From contig NZ_SOCH01000003.1 of the NCBI RefSeq assembly GCF_004365165.1, positions 124,001 through 188,000 on the forward strand: a DNA stretch of 64,000 bases, given 5' to 3'. Made by a program: the position numbers and the translations under genes. The stretch comes from Metamycoplasma hyosynoviae. Lineage in GTDB: Bacteria; Bacillota_I; Bacilli_A; Mycoplasmatales; Metamycoplasmataceae. Below are positions 33,687 to 42,954 of the stretch, piece after piece (position 1 is the stretch's first letter; the number at the start of each line of letters is the position of its first letter). The notes beneath the pieces were generated by a model, which saw only the letters and a program-made list of their open reading frames with translations, was not told where the DNA came from and ran no database searches.

Positions 33687-34745
33687 ATGTCAGTAAATAT
33701 GAATCCCAAGATAACTGACGATATGGGTGGAGGAATACCGCCGTCAGATACAGGAGAAATTGTTGGAAAAAAATATAAATATTATTACATTCCAGTAATA
33801 GAAAACACAACTAATAAAAAATATCGAAACTGACAAGCAATTGATTATTTAGATTTACCGATTGGTTTAAAAGAAGTAAATATAGATTTAGATTATTCTA
33901 AAATAACTCCTGATTTTTTGAAATATAAATTAAATTTAGTAGTACCTAATAAAAACTATTTAATTTATGATTTTTTATTTAGAGATAAAAATGCAATAAA
34001 TGCAGCTGGAAAAGAATTTGATCCAAAACAAAAAAAGAAAATAATTTTAAATCCCTCTGATTTTGAATTAAATAAAGTTTATGACGCTAATTATATTAAA
34101 AATTATGTAAAAGAAAAATATGGCAAAGAGTGATATATAGTATCTGACTTTAAAGTTTTAAAATGCGAAGTTCCAATGGATATATATTATCAAGCAAACG
34201 AATCGGTAAATGCTACTAATTATTATGTTAATGTAAATAATTTTGTGCCTGAATATCATAAAAAATGAATTCAATATGATAAGCAATCTAATTGAAAAGA
34301 AGTGAATGAAGTATTTGACTTTAAATTTAAAGCGCTTGTTAAAGAACTTTGATATCATTCAGGAAATTCGCAAGTTGTATTTGCCTGAATCGCTACGATT
34401 CTTATATTCGGATTACCATTTATAGCTTTGCCTCATTATTATCATACCGTCATTATAAATACGGTTGAATTTTGAATTCAAAAAGACGAAAAGACAAATT
34501 TTGAACAATACCCTTATTCAACAAAACTATTATTTGAAAATAATTTTATTTTAACTCCTTCGACTTGAAAGAATTTCGCAAGTTCATTAGGTGAAATTGA
34601 ACCTTTTGACTTCAATATTAATCCGGGAGAAAAATTAATTATAAAAGGTATGTTTTTACCGCGTGTAATAGAAATAAATAATGCAGGTTTTATATTACCC
34701 AACATAAAGAATTTAACACAACTACATATTAAGCATATTGAATAA
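33687..34745 (+). CDS. Phage structural protein with one membrane-like segment
   Basis: A 352-aa protein (MSVNMNPKITDDMGGGIPPS at the start). A hydrophobic stretch VFAWIATILIFGLPFIALPH near residue 235 could insert in the host membrane during DNA entry or be buried. Rich in Tyr/Asn and UGA-coded Trp. No family recognised; three bases after the preceding stop, so co-translated. Confidence 0.75.
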
Positions 34746-34793
34746 AAAGAACAAGGAACTGCTGCCTTTAAAGACGGAAGAAAGAGAGTAAAA

Positions 34794-35327
34794 ATGAATT
34801 TACTTAAAAAATTAGCTGAATTATTTGAATTAGAAGAAGCAGAAGTTTCAAAAAAATTAAATTTAAAACCAGACGCTACAACTAAGGAAATTAAAGAAGC
34901 GCTAGGTGTTTATGGTCTTTTCCTAGATAAAACAGAATTGGAAACATATATTAAAAATAAAGTCCAAAACAAAATAAGTGAAGTTGAAAAGCTAAATGAA
35001 GAATTAGATAATAAAAATAAAACTTTACTTGATTTTGAAAAGGTTAATAATGAGCTAAAAGACAAATTTTCTAAAATCAGCGCGCAAATTAAAAACAATT
35101 TAGAAAAAGAATGAGTTAGCTTAAAACTACCTAAAACAAATTTAGAGGATATTAAATACGAAGATTTAGATTTTTTAAATTTAAAATCAGAAGCTTTAAG
35201 AATTGCTAAATTAAAAAATATCACTCCTGAGATTGTAGATCCAAAACAAATCGAAAATATAAAATCACCAAACAATAATCTAAACGGAACACAATCATTC
35301 GATATAGGAGCAAGAAGAATTAAATAA
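34794..35327 (+). CDS. Capsid scaffolding protein (GP20-like)
   Basis: A 177-aa protein of coiled-coil character: KNKVQNKISEVEKLNEELDN and ELKDKFSKISAQIKNNLEKE, then a short C-terminal part LKNITPEIVDPKQIENIKS. Length, coiled coil and position directly before the capsid gene match phage minor structural GP20-type scaffolds, which shape the procapsid and leave before maturation. One UGA Trp codon. Confidence 0.75.
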
Positions 35328-35339
35328 GGAACAAAAGAA

Positions 35340-36227
35340 ATGGAATTTAAACAATATTTAAACGCATTATTTGCTAATCAAAAAGAAAATGAAGCATTTT
35401 CATTAGATCAAAAAACTAGAAACGAAATTAACTCTTATATAGTTCAATATTCATTAATTGGAACATTAGGAACTAATTTAGCATTAGGTTCAGTTTCTGA
35501 AGCTTCAGCAACTTTTATTAAAAATATAGGACAAAGTTGAAACGAAAAGAAAAATCCTGGACCTGGTGAATTTGAAAAAGGTAACTATACAAAAATTAGC
35601 TTTAATTGAAATACACCACAATATCAATCATTAGCTTTTACACATGCAGATACACTGTTGGGAGTACCTGCTGCAGCTTCAATTAAAATTGAAAAAGCTT
35701 CAGCTGATTTTAATGATAATTTTGAAACCTATTGTTGAGGTGAATTAGAAAAGAAAGTTAAAACAACTGATACACACAAACAAGTAAAAGATTTATTAGC
35801 TGATTCAATTACGGATAAAGAGGTAAGAAAAATAGTGGTTGCACTAGGTACAGCCTTAACAAAGCATAAAGACGATAAAGAAGGGATTAATGGAATTAAA
35901 AAATCAGATATTATAATTCACGTTAAACCTGAAGTATTAGACAGATTAAGTGAAGCTGGATTAGTTGGAAACTATGCCGAACAAATGTTTGTTGGTGGTC
36001 AATATTCAATAGCAACAGTAGGCGGTTATACAGTTATAGCAAATAAATATTTAACTGATATTGACGCAATCGCTTGTACAAATTTCGCAGTAGCTTCAAT
36101 GGTTAATGTAAATGCTGCTAATTATGAAAGACTAGCGCCTACAAACGATTATGGTATGTATTACGAAGCAATGGCTTTATTCGGAATTGCTTATCCAACT
36201 TGTTTTAGAAGTATTTTCAATAAATAA
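35340..36227 (+). CDS. Major capsid protein
   Basis: A 295-aa protein following the scaffold gene, size and order typical of an HK97-fold capsid. Segments such as ATFIKNIGQSWNEKKNPGPG (N-arm/E-loop like), IHVKPEVLDRLSEAGLVGNY and IATVGGYTVIANKYLTDIDA resemble the P- and A-domain strands of capsids. AAGGA precedes the ATG. Its stop overlaps the next start (TAATG). Confidence 0.8.
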
Positions 36228-37654
36228 TGCTTTTATATAGCGGTAAGAGCAAATATGCTTATTTATCAATAAAAGCAAATCAGGCAAAAGAATTTAAAGA
36301 ATATTTAGTAAGAAATACCTGGTGGTGAAAATGATTAAGACTTATTGTGCAAACAGTTTCAGCTATAGGTATAGGAATACTTGGAAAATTTATTGATGTA
36401 TTCATTCCTGGTTTAGGAACATTTATTGAATTTGCATTAAATACACTAATTGATTTAATGTTCAATTTAATTGAAAACGAAGGAAAAATAGACTTTATAG
36501 ATTTTGGATTATCAGCCGGTTTTAATGCTGCTGGTGCTATTTCAAAAGTATTTAAACAATTTAAAGCTGCTAGAGTAAAAAATAACGTTTTATCATTAGC
36601 AGATAACATTAAAGATAGTAGCAAGCAATTTAAAAACCAATTTAAAAATAGTGCTAAGAAACTTACGTTGTTTGGAACAAGAACTTTAAAAGAAAATGCA
36701 ATACCAAACTATAAAGCTTTTAAAAACACTTCTTCGGAATTAGTTAAAACATTAGATAAATCAAAGCAAATATTTAAAGAAACAGCGATAGCCTCAAAAC
36801 AAAGTTTTGAAAAAACTAAAACATTTTTAAATAAAACTACAAAAGTTTTTACTAAAATCAGAACTTTTGTATCCTTATTAACTTCTCCTAGATATGCTGC
36901 TAAAAAAGCTATCGATATAGCTATAAAAAAACCTAGAAAAAAAATAGTAAAAATATTTAATAACTTTATTAGTAAAAAAGTTAAAGAAGTATTTTTAAAA
37001 GGTAAAAAAACTTTAAGAGAGGCTATGAAGCGAATACCTTTAAATAGTTCTTGATTAGACAATATAACAATAATACAACCCGATAATACTTGAAGTTTAA
37101 AATTTCTCAATGCAATTGTTAGATTTAAAAAACGCGAAACAAATAATAAAAAACCGGTCGTATTATGACAAAAGGATTCTAAATTAATAATGGAATTTTT
37201 GACTACTTCTTCACCTGGACGGCATTATTTGAAGTATTTTGCTTGAGGTTGAGATATAGGCAAAATTTTAAGAAATTATAGTGGTTTTATTGCTTTAACT
37301 AAAATCCCTCTATTTGGTAATTTAATAGGAACTTTGGCTAATAGTTATCGAACAATTAATGCAATTCACGAATCTATTAAAAAAGATAATTGATTATGAA
37401 AGCAAAACTTTGAAGATATTAAGGCAGATATGCTTAAGGGAGCAACAGAAGGTGCTTTAAAAGGTTGAAACTTTAAATATATTAGACCTGCAATTAGCGT
37501 TGCAAGAAGTGCTATAGAGGGCAAGGGAAATTATGCAATTAGAGCTGGTGAAAAGGCAATTAAAAAAGCTGCTTTTTATGTAGCTTATTCTAAGAAAATT
37601 AAAAATTACAGTTATAAAAAGCCTAAGGGAGGCAGAAGGTGAAAGAGGAAATAG
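36227..37654 (+). CDS. Large basic phage protein with hydrophobic N-terminus (ejection/pilot-like)
   Basis: A 475-aa, strongly basic protein, start overlapping the capsid stop. Residues about 38-80 (IVQTVSAIGIGILGKFIDVF and IEFALNTLIDLMFNLI) are hydrophobic and amphipathic; the following 200 residues are Lys-rich helical (KKAIDIAIKKPRKKIVK). Such composition suits an internal virion protein that crosses the membrane and binds DNA during ejection, but no homology is recognised. Many UGA Trp codons in the C-terminal half. A GTG start for the next gene lies inside its end. Confidence 0.7.
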
Positions 37655-39141
37655 AAAAATTAAAATTAAATATTTCAGATTTTAAAACAGAATATTGATA
37701 TTCGAAAACTATCGAAATTCCACAATTTATTAAAAATATCGAACCAGATATTACAGAAGATCAATTATTTAATAAGTTATTGTTAAATGTGTATCAAACG
37801 TGTGATTTGTTTATTAATCAAAAAATGTCACAATTTTTATCACTCGATATTACCTTAGAACAAATTAAAGATATTTTAGGTAAACAGCGGGTAAAAAATT
37901 TCATTAGTTCAATTTATACTGAAATAAAATATAGATTAGCTACTGAAAAATTCCCGGAGTTTTCACAAAAAGATAAATTAATTACTTCAAATTTTTCAGT
38001 TGCCTCAGCTGGAAGAGAATTTAGTAATTTCCAAAGTTTATTATCACCTGAATCAATTGCTTATTTAACTTATCCGACTTGAAATGATTTAAAAATAGCT
38101 AATAAAGACGATTATTTAAATATTATTCCAGTACTTGAAAAGTTAAATCAATTTGACAATAGAATTGAGAAGTTATTGAATGATAATTCACAATCAGACG
38201 AGAATCTTAAATTATCGTTTTCTAAATTTAAATCTGATCAATTAGAATCAAATACAAGTTTAGAAAATAAAATTAATGATTTAAATATTAGAAAAGAAGA
38301 GAAACTGCCTGAAAAAATAAAGAAATTTCTTTCGGAAAACATTACTAGTGAAGAACAATTAGGCAGTAGTATTGCAGAAGACGGCATTATCATTAACTTT
38401 GGACAAGAAGCACCAAGTATTACAGTAAAAAGTGAATACTTTTATAGTGATATAAATCCAGGAAATATTACTTTAGCAGCACCAGGTGAAGGAAGCGAAG
38501 AAATTACAATAGATAATGAAAATCTAACATTTTCCGGCGAAATAAACGACGTGAAAATCAAAGAACAATTGAATTTATCCAAGCTTAAATCGTTATATGC
38601 TAATTTAGATAAAACTAAAGATTTAGAAAATAAAATCAACTCATTTACCCAAACCTTAGAAAGATTAAATCAATTTGACAATAGAATTGAGAAGTTATTG
38701 AATGATAATTCACAATCAGACGAGAATCTTAAATTATCGTTTTCTAAATTTAAATCTAATCAAGAAGTACAAAATAATGCTTTTAGCAACAAAATAGATA
38801 TTTTAAATAAAGCTAATATAACAATAAAAAACATTGATAATGAATTAACGGCGCTAAAACAAAAAGATATTGATATTCTTAAAGTTTTAATAAATTTTGT
38901 TAATAAATTAATTAAAAATAACGAAAAAAACTTAAATGTTGATTTTATAAAAGCTGATTATGAGAAACTACCCAATGAACCGGAATTAAAGATAGGAGAT
39001 ATTGTAGATTATAAAGGCAAAAAAATATATATCTTAGATATTATATGAGAAGAAATAACCGATACTCGAGGAAACTATGAAGGTGCTATATATTATTACA
39101 AATATATGACATTAGAAGAAAGTGAGGAATTAAGTAAGTAA
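37639..39141 (+). CDS. Fibre- or spike-like phage protein with internal duplication
   Basis: A 500-aa protein starting at GTG 37639 behind AAGGGAGG, overlapping the previous gene by 16 bases. It is Asn/Glu/Lys-rich with coiled-coil character. A 31-residue unit (LNQFDNRIEKLLNDNSQSDE and following) occurs twice, encoded by a perfect 93-bp DNA repeat. Between the copies lies a possible beta segment ITVKSEYFYSDINPGNITLA. Late position after head genes, coiled coil and repeats suggest a host-attachment fibre; no known family seen. Confidence 0.75.
38143..38235 (+). repeat. 93-bp perfect direct repeat, copy 1
   Basis: Identical to 38665-38757, same reading frame, 522 bp apart. Recombination between copies would remove 174 residues in frame. 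Confidence 0.92.
38665..38757 (+). repeat. 93-bp perfect direct repeat, copy 2
   Basis: Second copy of the repeat at 38143-38235, within the same fibre-like gene. Absence of any silent change points to recent duplication or ongoing gene conversion. Confidence 0.92.
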
Positions 39142-39722
39142 TGTTATCCATTAATAAATACGTTGAAAAATATAACCCAAAAGCTATATTTTTAAAGGGT
39201 TCAAAAATGTTAGGGATTTCTTCTAATAACTCTGATACTGATATCGAAATACTAGTAGATACTAATGATTTACCAAAAAGCTACAAAGAAGATAACATAG
39301 ATATATTTTTCATAAATAAAGAATTAAAGATATCGGTAAAAAAGAGCATTTTTGAACAAATAGTACTTTTACAATATTTATTTTTAAAACCTGAGCATAT
39401 ATTATATAAAAGTGAAGATTTTGACTTTTCTAGTTTTAAAGAGTTAATTACCAATAAGTTAAATGAGCTATTATTTAAGTTTATAGAAAAACTTTGAATA
39501 AATATTAGATATTATAGCTACAAAAAAACTAGTAGAAAAAATATCTATCATATTTGCTATATATCTTCATTAGTTGATAATTCTTTGCCTAATTGGGAAA
39601 TAATACAAAGACTTAAAGAATATACAGAGAATGTAGAAGATTTGTCATATTACGAAGAATGTAGAAAGAAGCTTTTAAATTTTTATTTTAAGTATTTAAG
39701 AAGATTAAATGAAATTTTTTAA
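39141..39722 (+). CDS. Nucleotidyltransferase-like protein (MNT type)
   Basis: A 193-aa protein with FLKGSKMLGISSNNSDTDIE near residues 17-36: GS (20-21) followed by DxD (32 and 34), the minimal polymerase-beta nucleotidyltransferase signature seen in MNT antitoxins and adenylyl/nucleotidyltransferases. The C-terminal half is helical. Start overlaps the preceding stop by one base. A HEPN partner is not obvious nearby. It could AMPylate a host protein or act in lysogeny; role inferred. Confidence 0.75.
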
Positions 39723-39846
39723 ATGAATTATTGGAACAATAATAAGCTTAATATTCATATTTCTTGCTTTGCTATGAGTTTATAAAAACTTTGAAATAAG
39801 TTGATTGAATTGACTATTTATAAAACTTAGAATTTTTAAAAAATAA
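39709..39846 (+). CDS. Small membrane protein (possible holin-like)
   Basis: A 45-aa ORF containing three UGA Trp codons, starting MKFFKWIIGTIISLIFIFLA, a single hydrophobic segment with a basic tail (KLRIFKK). It overlaps the end of the nucleotidyltransferase-like gene by 14 bases and is followed by another membrane-anchored gene. Size and placement suggest a release or membrane-permeation function. Confidence 0.6.
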
Positions 39847-39856
39847 GGAGAAAATA

Positions 39857-40417
39857 ATGAAATTAGAAACAATTAAAGAATTACTATTAATAATTACACC
39901 TTTTATTGTTACATTAGGTGGAGTTATTAGTGCATTATTTGTTAAGGTTTATAATGCCAAAAATAATTACAAAACTTTAAAAGAAGAAATAACTAAATTA
40001 AATGAAGAAACACAAAAACGACAAATCAGACATACTGAAGAATTAGCTAAAAGAGACATTATAATTAAAGATTTAAAAGAGCAATTAGTGCAAGCTTTAA
40101 ATACTATTGAGCTTTTAAAATCAAAAATTGAAACTAAAGCTGGAGATCCATATTTAGTAAAATTAGAAGCTTCTAATGAAGAGTATAAAACAGCATTAGT
40201 TAAAATGAGAGAGGTTTTAAAATCTAAAGAAATTGAAAACGAAAATCTTAAAGCTACTTTAGCAGAAGTGCAAACTGAAATTAAAGTTTTAAAAGAAAAT
40301 ATCGTAAGCGAAAATAAAATTAAAGAAGAAGAAAATTTGAATATAAAAGATTTAGTTAAAAGTTCCAAAGTAGAAGAAGAAACGACAAAAAGTACCGTAA
40401 AAGCAACGCTTTATTAA
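39857..40417 (+). CDS. Membrane-anchored coiled-coil protein
   Basis: A 186-aa protein with an N-terminal membrane segment LLLIITPFIVTLGGVISALF and a long coiled coil (residues about 35-160: EEITKLNEETQKRQIRHTEE and on). The topology resembles phage holin/spanin-like or anchoring proteins. GGAGAAAATA precedes the ATG; last gene before the late terminator. Confidence 0.75.
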   Translation: MKLETIKELLLIITPFIVTLGGVISALFVKVYNAKNNYKTLKEEITKLNEETQKRQIRHTEELAKRDIIIKDLKEQLVQALNTIELLKSKIETKAGDPYLVKLEASNEEYKTALVKMREVLKSKEIENENLKATLAEVQTEIKVLKENIVSENKIKEEENLNIKDLVKSSKVEEETTKSTVKATLY

Positions 40418-40418
40418 T

Positions 40419-40498
40419 AAAAAATACCCTCTAAAACGGCAAAATATGTATAACTATACGTTTTTACAACAAAATTGTCATTTGAGGGGGTATTTTTT
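40419..40498 (+). terminator. Terminator of the prophage late operon
   Basis: Stem AAAATACCCTC / GAGGGGGTATTTTTT enclosing a 50-base loop, with a T tail; also faces the opposite-strand gene on its right. Confidence 0.7.
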
Positions 40499-40525
40499 TA
40501 GTACTTTTTTTTAGAAAGGTATTAA

Positions 40526-40930
40526 TTAAACAAAAAATTCACCTCTTTGTTCTTCTCTTCAATACTTTAATATAGTAAATGCATAGCAAAGACCAATAAT
40601 AAAACCACCGATAAAAATAAAAGCTGTTACAATAAATCAGCCAACATTAACTTCCATTTTCCAATTAACTTTCATACCAAAAACTATATAAAGTACAAAT
40701 CAATATATAAAAAGTATCGAAACAATTGGAATTAAAAAATTATTAGTATGAGGGCGTGTGATTATTAAAGCAATTAATATAGGTTCAACAACAATGAAAA
40801 TAAAGAAATAAATTAAGTAAATCTTTACTCATTTAAGTCTAAATTTCCACATTTTTGCATTTTTCTCGTTTATTCTAGCGATTTCTTCAGCTTCTTGCTT
40901 TAATTTTTCTTCTTTTTCTTGTTTCGTCAT
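40526..40930 (-). CDS. Prophage membrane protein on opposite strand (immunity/exclusion candidate)
   Basis: A 134-aa protein hidden by three UGA Trp codons. A charged N-terminal helix (MTKQEKEEKLKQEAEEIARI) precedes membrane segments YLIYFFIFIVVEPILIALII, LIPIVSILFIYWFVLYIVF and FIVTAFIFIGGFIIGLCYAF, and a basic end. It is the only prophage gene on the minus strand, with its own promoter region shared divergently with the integrase. That is typical for genes expressed in the lysogen, such as superinfection exclusion; inference only. Confidence 0.75.
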
Positions 40931-41245
40931 ACTTAAAATTATAATTGTTATTTTTAATGTAGTATAATAATTATGCTAAAAAATAAAAAGTAATACCTAC
41001 CTCACCTTTACTTTTTTATATGATTTAGCAAATTTTCTAAAATAACATTTCATTTACTAAAGACATGTGGTAGGTATTACTGTAATATTTATCACTTTTT
41101 TATTTTTAGCAACCTACGGAGAAATTAATAAAAAAAAGAGCAATTTCTCCCTAATTTATCTCACCGAGAAATTGCATAATTATTATAACATAGAATATCT
41201 TGCTATTTAAATAATTTGTTAATTTCTCCAATTAAAAGGAGAAAA
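40931..41245. promoter_or_regulatory. Divergent control region between membrane gene and integrase
   Basis: 315 bp without a gene. It has a 13-bp perfect inverted repeat AGTAATACCTACC (40989-41001) / GGTAGGTATTACT (41069-41081), and four AATTTCTCC-type half-sites in alternating orientation (41118-41128, 41140-41150, 41166-41175, 41220-41229), two of which form the perfect pair GCAATTTCTC/GAGAAATTGC. These look like operators; -10-like TATAAT stretches flank them. No repressor gene is recognised in the prophage. Confidence 0.65.
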
Positions 41246-42256
41246 ATGAAAAATATTGAACAACTAGAAATATTCTACGCAGATTTTGAAAAGAGTATTT
41301 CAACTAATAATAGAAGTGCAAAGACACTTGCAACATACAAGTTTGCTTTAAATAAATTAACAAATTGAAAAACTGTTGATGAATTATTAAATCAAATAAA
41401 TTTCATATTAGATAATTCAAATTTATGTACTAATTCACTATTTACAATAAGAGCAATTTATCGAAGCTTTTGTGAATGATTTTCAAAAAGAAATAGAGTT
41501 TATATACCTTTTAATGAAAGAATTAACAAGTATAGAATCGAAAGAGGTACTAGAAGATCATATACAAAAGAAGAATTAGCGTTATTGCTTAATGAATTAA
41601 AGCTATTTGGAAATTATAAGTTCGAAATAATATTCAAAATACTATTAACAACAGGTGTGAGAGTTAGTGAATTAGAAAATGTTAATTGAGAAGCTTTGAA
41701 AGCAAATAATTATGAAACAATAATTAAAACTTCTAAGAACAATAACCCTAGAGCATTTAGAATAATAAAAAGCGATAATGGGATATTCAAAGATATTCGA
41801 GAAGCTATAGATAACGATATAAACTTAAACATTAAAACTAAAACGATTAAAAACTATTTCCAAGTATTTCAACAATATGTATTAAATAAACATAAAGATT
41901 TTAAAAATAAGATATCAGCTCATATATTAAGGCATACATTTGTTACTCTTTCAGCTGAAAATCATACAATCGAAGAAATATCTAAAATATTAGGTCACGT
42001 TAATTCTAGTGTAACTGCTTCAACATATTTGACATATAATCCTACATTAGCAAACAAAAAGCTTTCTGAAATGCAACATAATATATCTAATTTTTTAATT
42101 GATACAAATAATAAAAATAACGAAATTGATTTGAATATAGAAAATCAAAAATTAAGAAAAGAAATTGCAAATCTAAAAGCAAAATTAGAACAACAAAATA
42201 ATAGTTTCTTTTCGCTTCATTTGGTTGAAGAAGATATCTTAAAACATAAAAATTAA
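41246..42256 (+). CDS. Tyrosine recombinase (phage integrase)
   Basis: A 336-aa XerC/D-like integrase. The N-terminal SAM-like DNA-binding domain spans about 1-100; the catalytic domain shows TTGVRVSELENV (Arg139), AHILRHTF (His226, Arg229), LGHVNSSVTASTY (His251, Tyr261 as nucleophile). A C-terminal coiled-coil extension follows (KLRKEIANLKAKLEQQN). AAAAGGAGA ribosome site. It should act on the att core at 26169 and 42895. Confidence 0.94.
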
Positions 42257-42309
42257 TTATTTAAATAGCTATTGCTATTTTTTTTATTTTTTTTACTTAA
42301 AATGTATAT

Positions 42310-42798
42310 ATGTTAAAACTTCCAACTTATAAAGATTTGGGGATAAATATTAAAGAAATTCTTTGAAAGAATGATTTTAAGACTTTTGAAGATTTTAAAA
42401 ACGCTTATTCTGCCCCTTTTTGCGCGATTTTAGGGCATTATTTGCACAAGAACAACAAACACACCGCAGAAAACTTTTCATTGGCTTATAACGTCATATT
42501 TTATTATGGTTATATTAATCAGAAAAGAGAGAAAGAATTACTTAATATTTTAAGTGAAAAAGGTTTTTCTGTAAAACCAAGCTTTTTAATACTTGACGCT
42601 GTTATTGGAATAGATCTAATAGCTAGTTTTAATGATAAAACTTATGTAATTCAAGTTAAACCAAATAACAAATTTAACAATTTCAAATACATTAAAACGT
42701 ATGCAACTAAAAGAAATTATTACGTAATTTTTGCATATAAAAAACAAAATAAGTGATTTTTTTATGATAAAAATATGAAAGAAATTACATTTATTTAG
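42310..42798 (+). CDS. Putative PD-(D/E)XK nuclease, prophage-encoded
   Basis: A 162-aa protein directly after the integrase. LILDAVIGIDLIASFNDKTY followed by VIQVKP fits the PD-(D/E)XK pattern with Asp102 and Gln115-x-Lys117 (QxK variant), like small restriction-type endonucleases such as the MjaI group. No cognate methyltransferase lies in the prophage. Function could be exclusion of competing phages or DNA processing. Two UGA Trp codons. Last prophage gene before attR. Confidence 0.65.
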
Positions 42799-42894
42799 TT
42801 TTTGGGTTAAAATATTTGTTGAAGAACAATAATAGTTTTGAAATAAGATAAAAATTTTGTTTTCGGGACTATATGTCGGGATTTTTTTTAGGAC
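42799..42894. other. Prophage right end, repeated arm-like sequences
   Basis: Contains GTTTTCGGGACTATAT (42859-42874), an exact 16-bp copy of 26487-26502 at the left end, plus a GGACTTTATA half-site running into attR. Probably recombinase or excisionase accessory sites. Confidence 0.55.
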
Positions 42895-42908
42895 TTTATA
42901 CATATAAA
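42895..42908. other. attR core of the prophage
   Basis: TTTATACATATAAA preceded by GGAC, direct repeat of attL; it overlaps the U-tract of the peptidase terminator. Confidence 0.7.
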
Positions 42909-42935
42909 AAACGCGATTAAAGATTCAATCGCGTT
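42905..42935 (-). terminator. Terminator of the M28 peptidase gene
   Basis: Perfect stem AACGCGATT / AATCGCGTT followed on the minus strand by TTTTTT, overlapping attR. Confidence 0.8.
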
Positions 42936-42954
42936 AATTATTATTTTAAATTGA

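Larger units (their letters stand above)
26169..42908. mobile_element. Prophage, about 16.7 kb, integrated between two terminators
   Basis: A complete-looking small prophage with replication, packaging, head, fibre-like and integration genes. The ends share the 14-bp direct repeat TTTATACATATAAA (26169-26182 and 42895-42908). Joining them gives an attP core with 10-bp inverted arms GGACTTTATA and TATAAAGTCC around CA. The large terminase, capsid and scaffold assign it to tailed phages; with no tape-measure gene visible it is probably short-tailed. It differs in content from what I recall of M. pulmonis P1 (protein-primed polymerase) and of MAV1, and may be undescribed. No peptidoglycan hydrolase is seen, as expected for a wall-less host. 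Confidence 0.9.

Noticed and set aside
42302-42316. ATG at 42302 as start of the prophage nuclease
   Set aside because: That frame stops after four codons; ATG 42310 opens the full frame.
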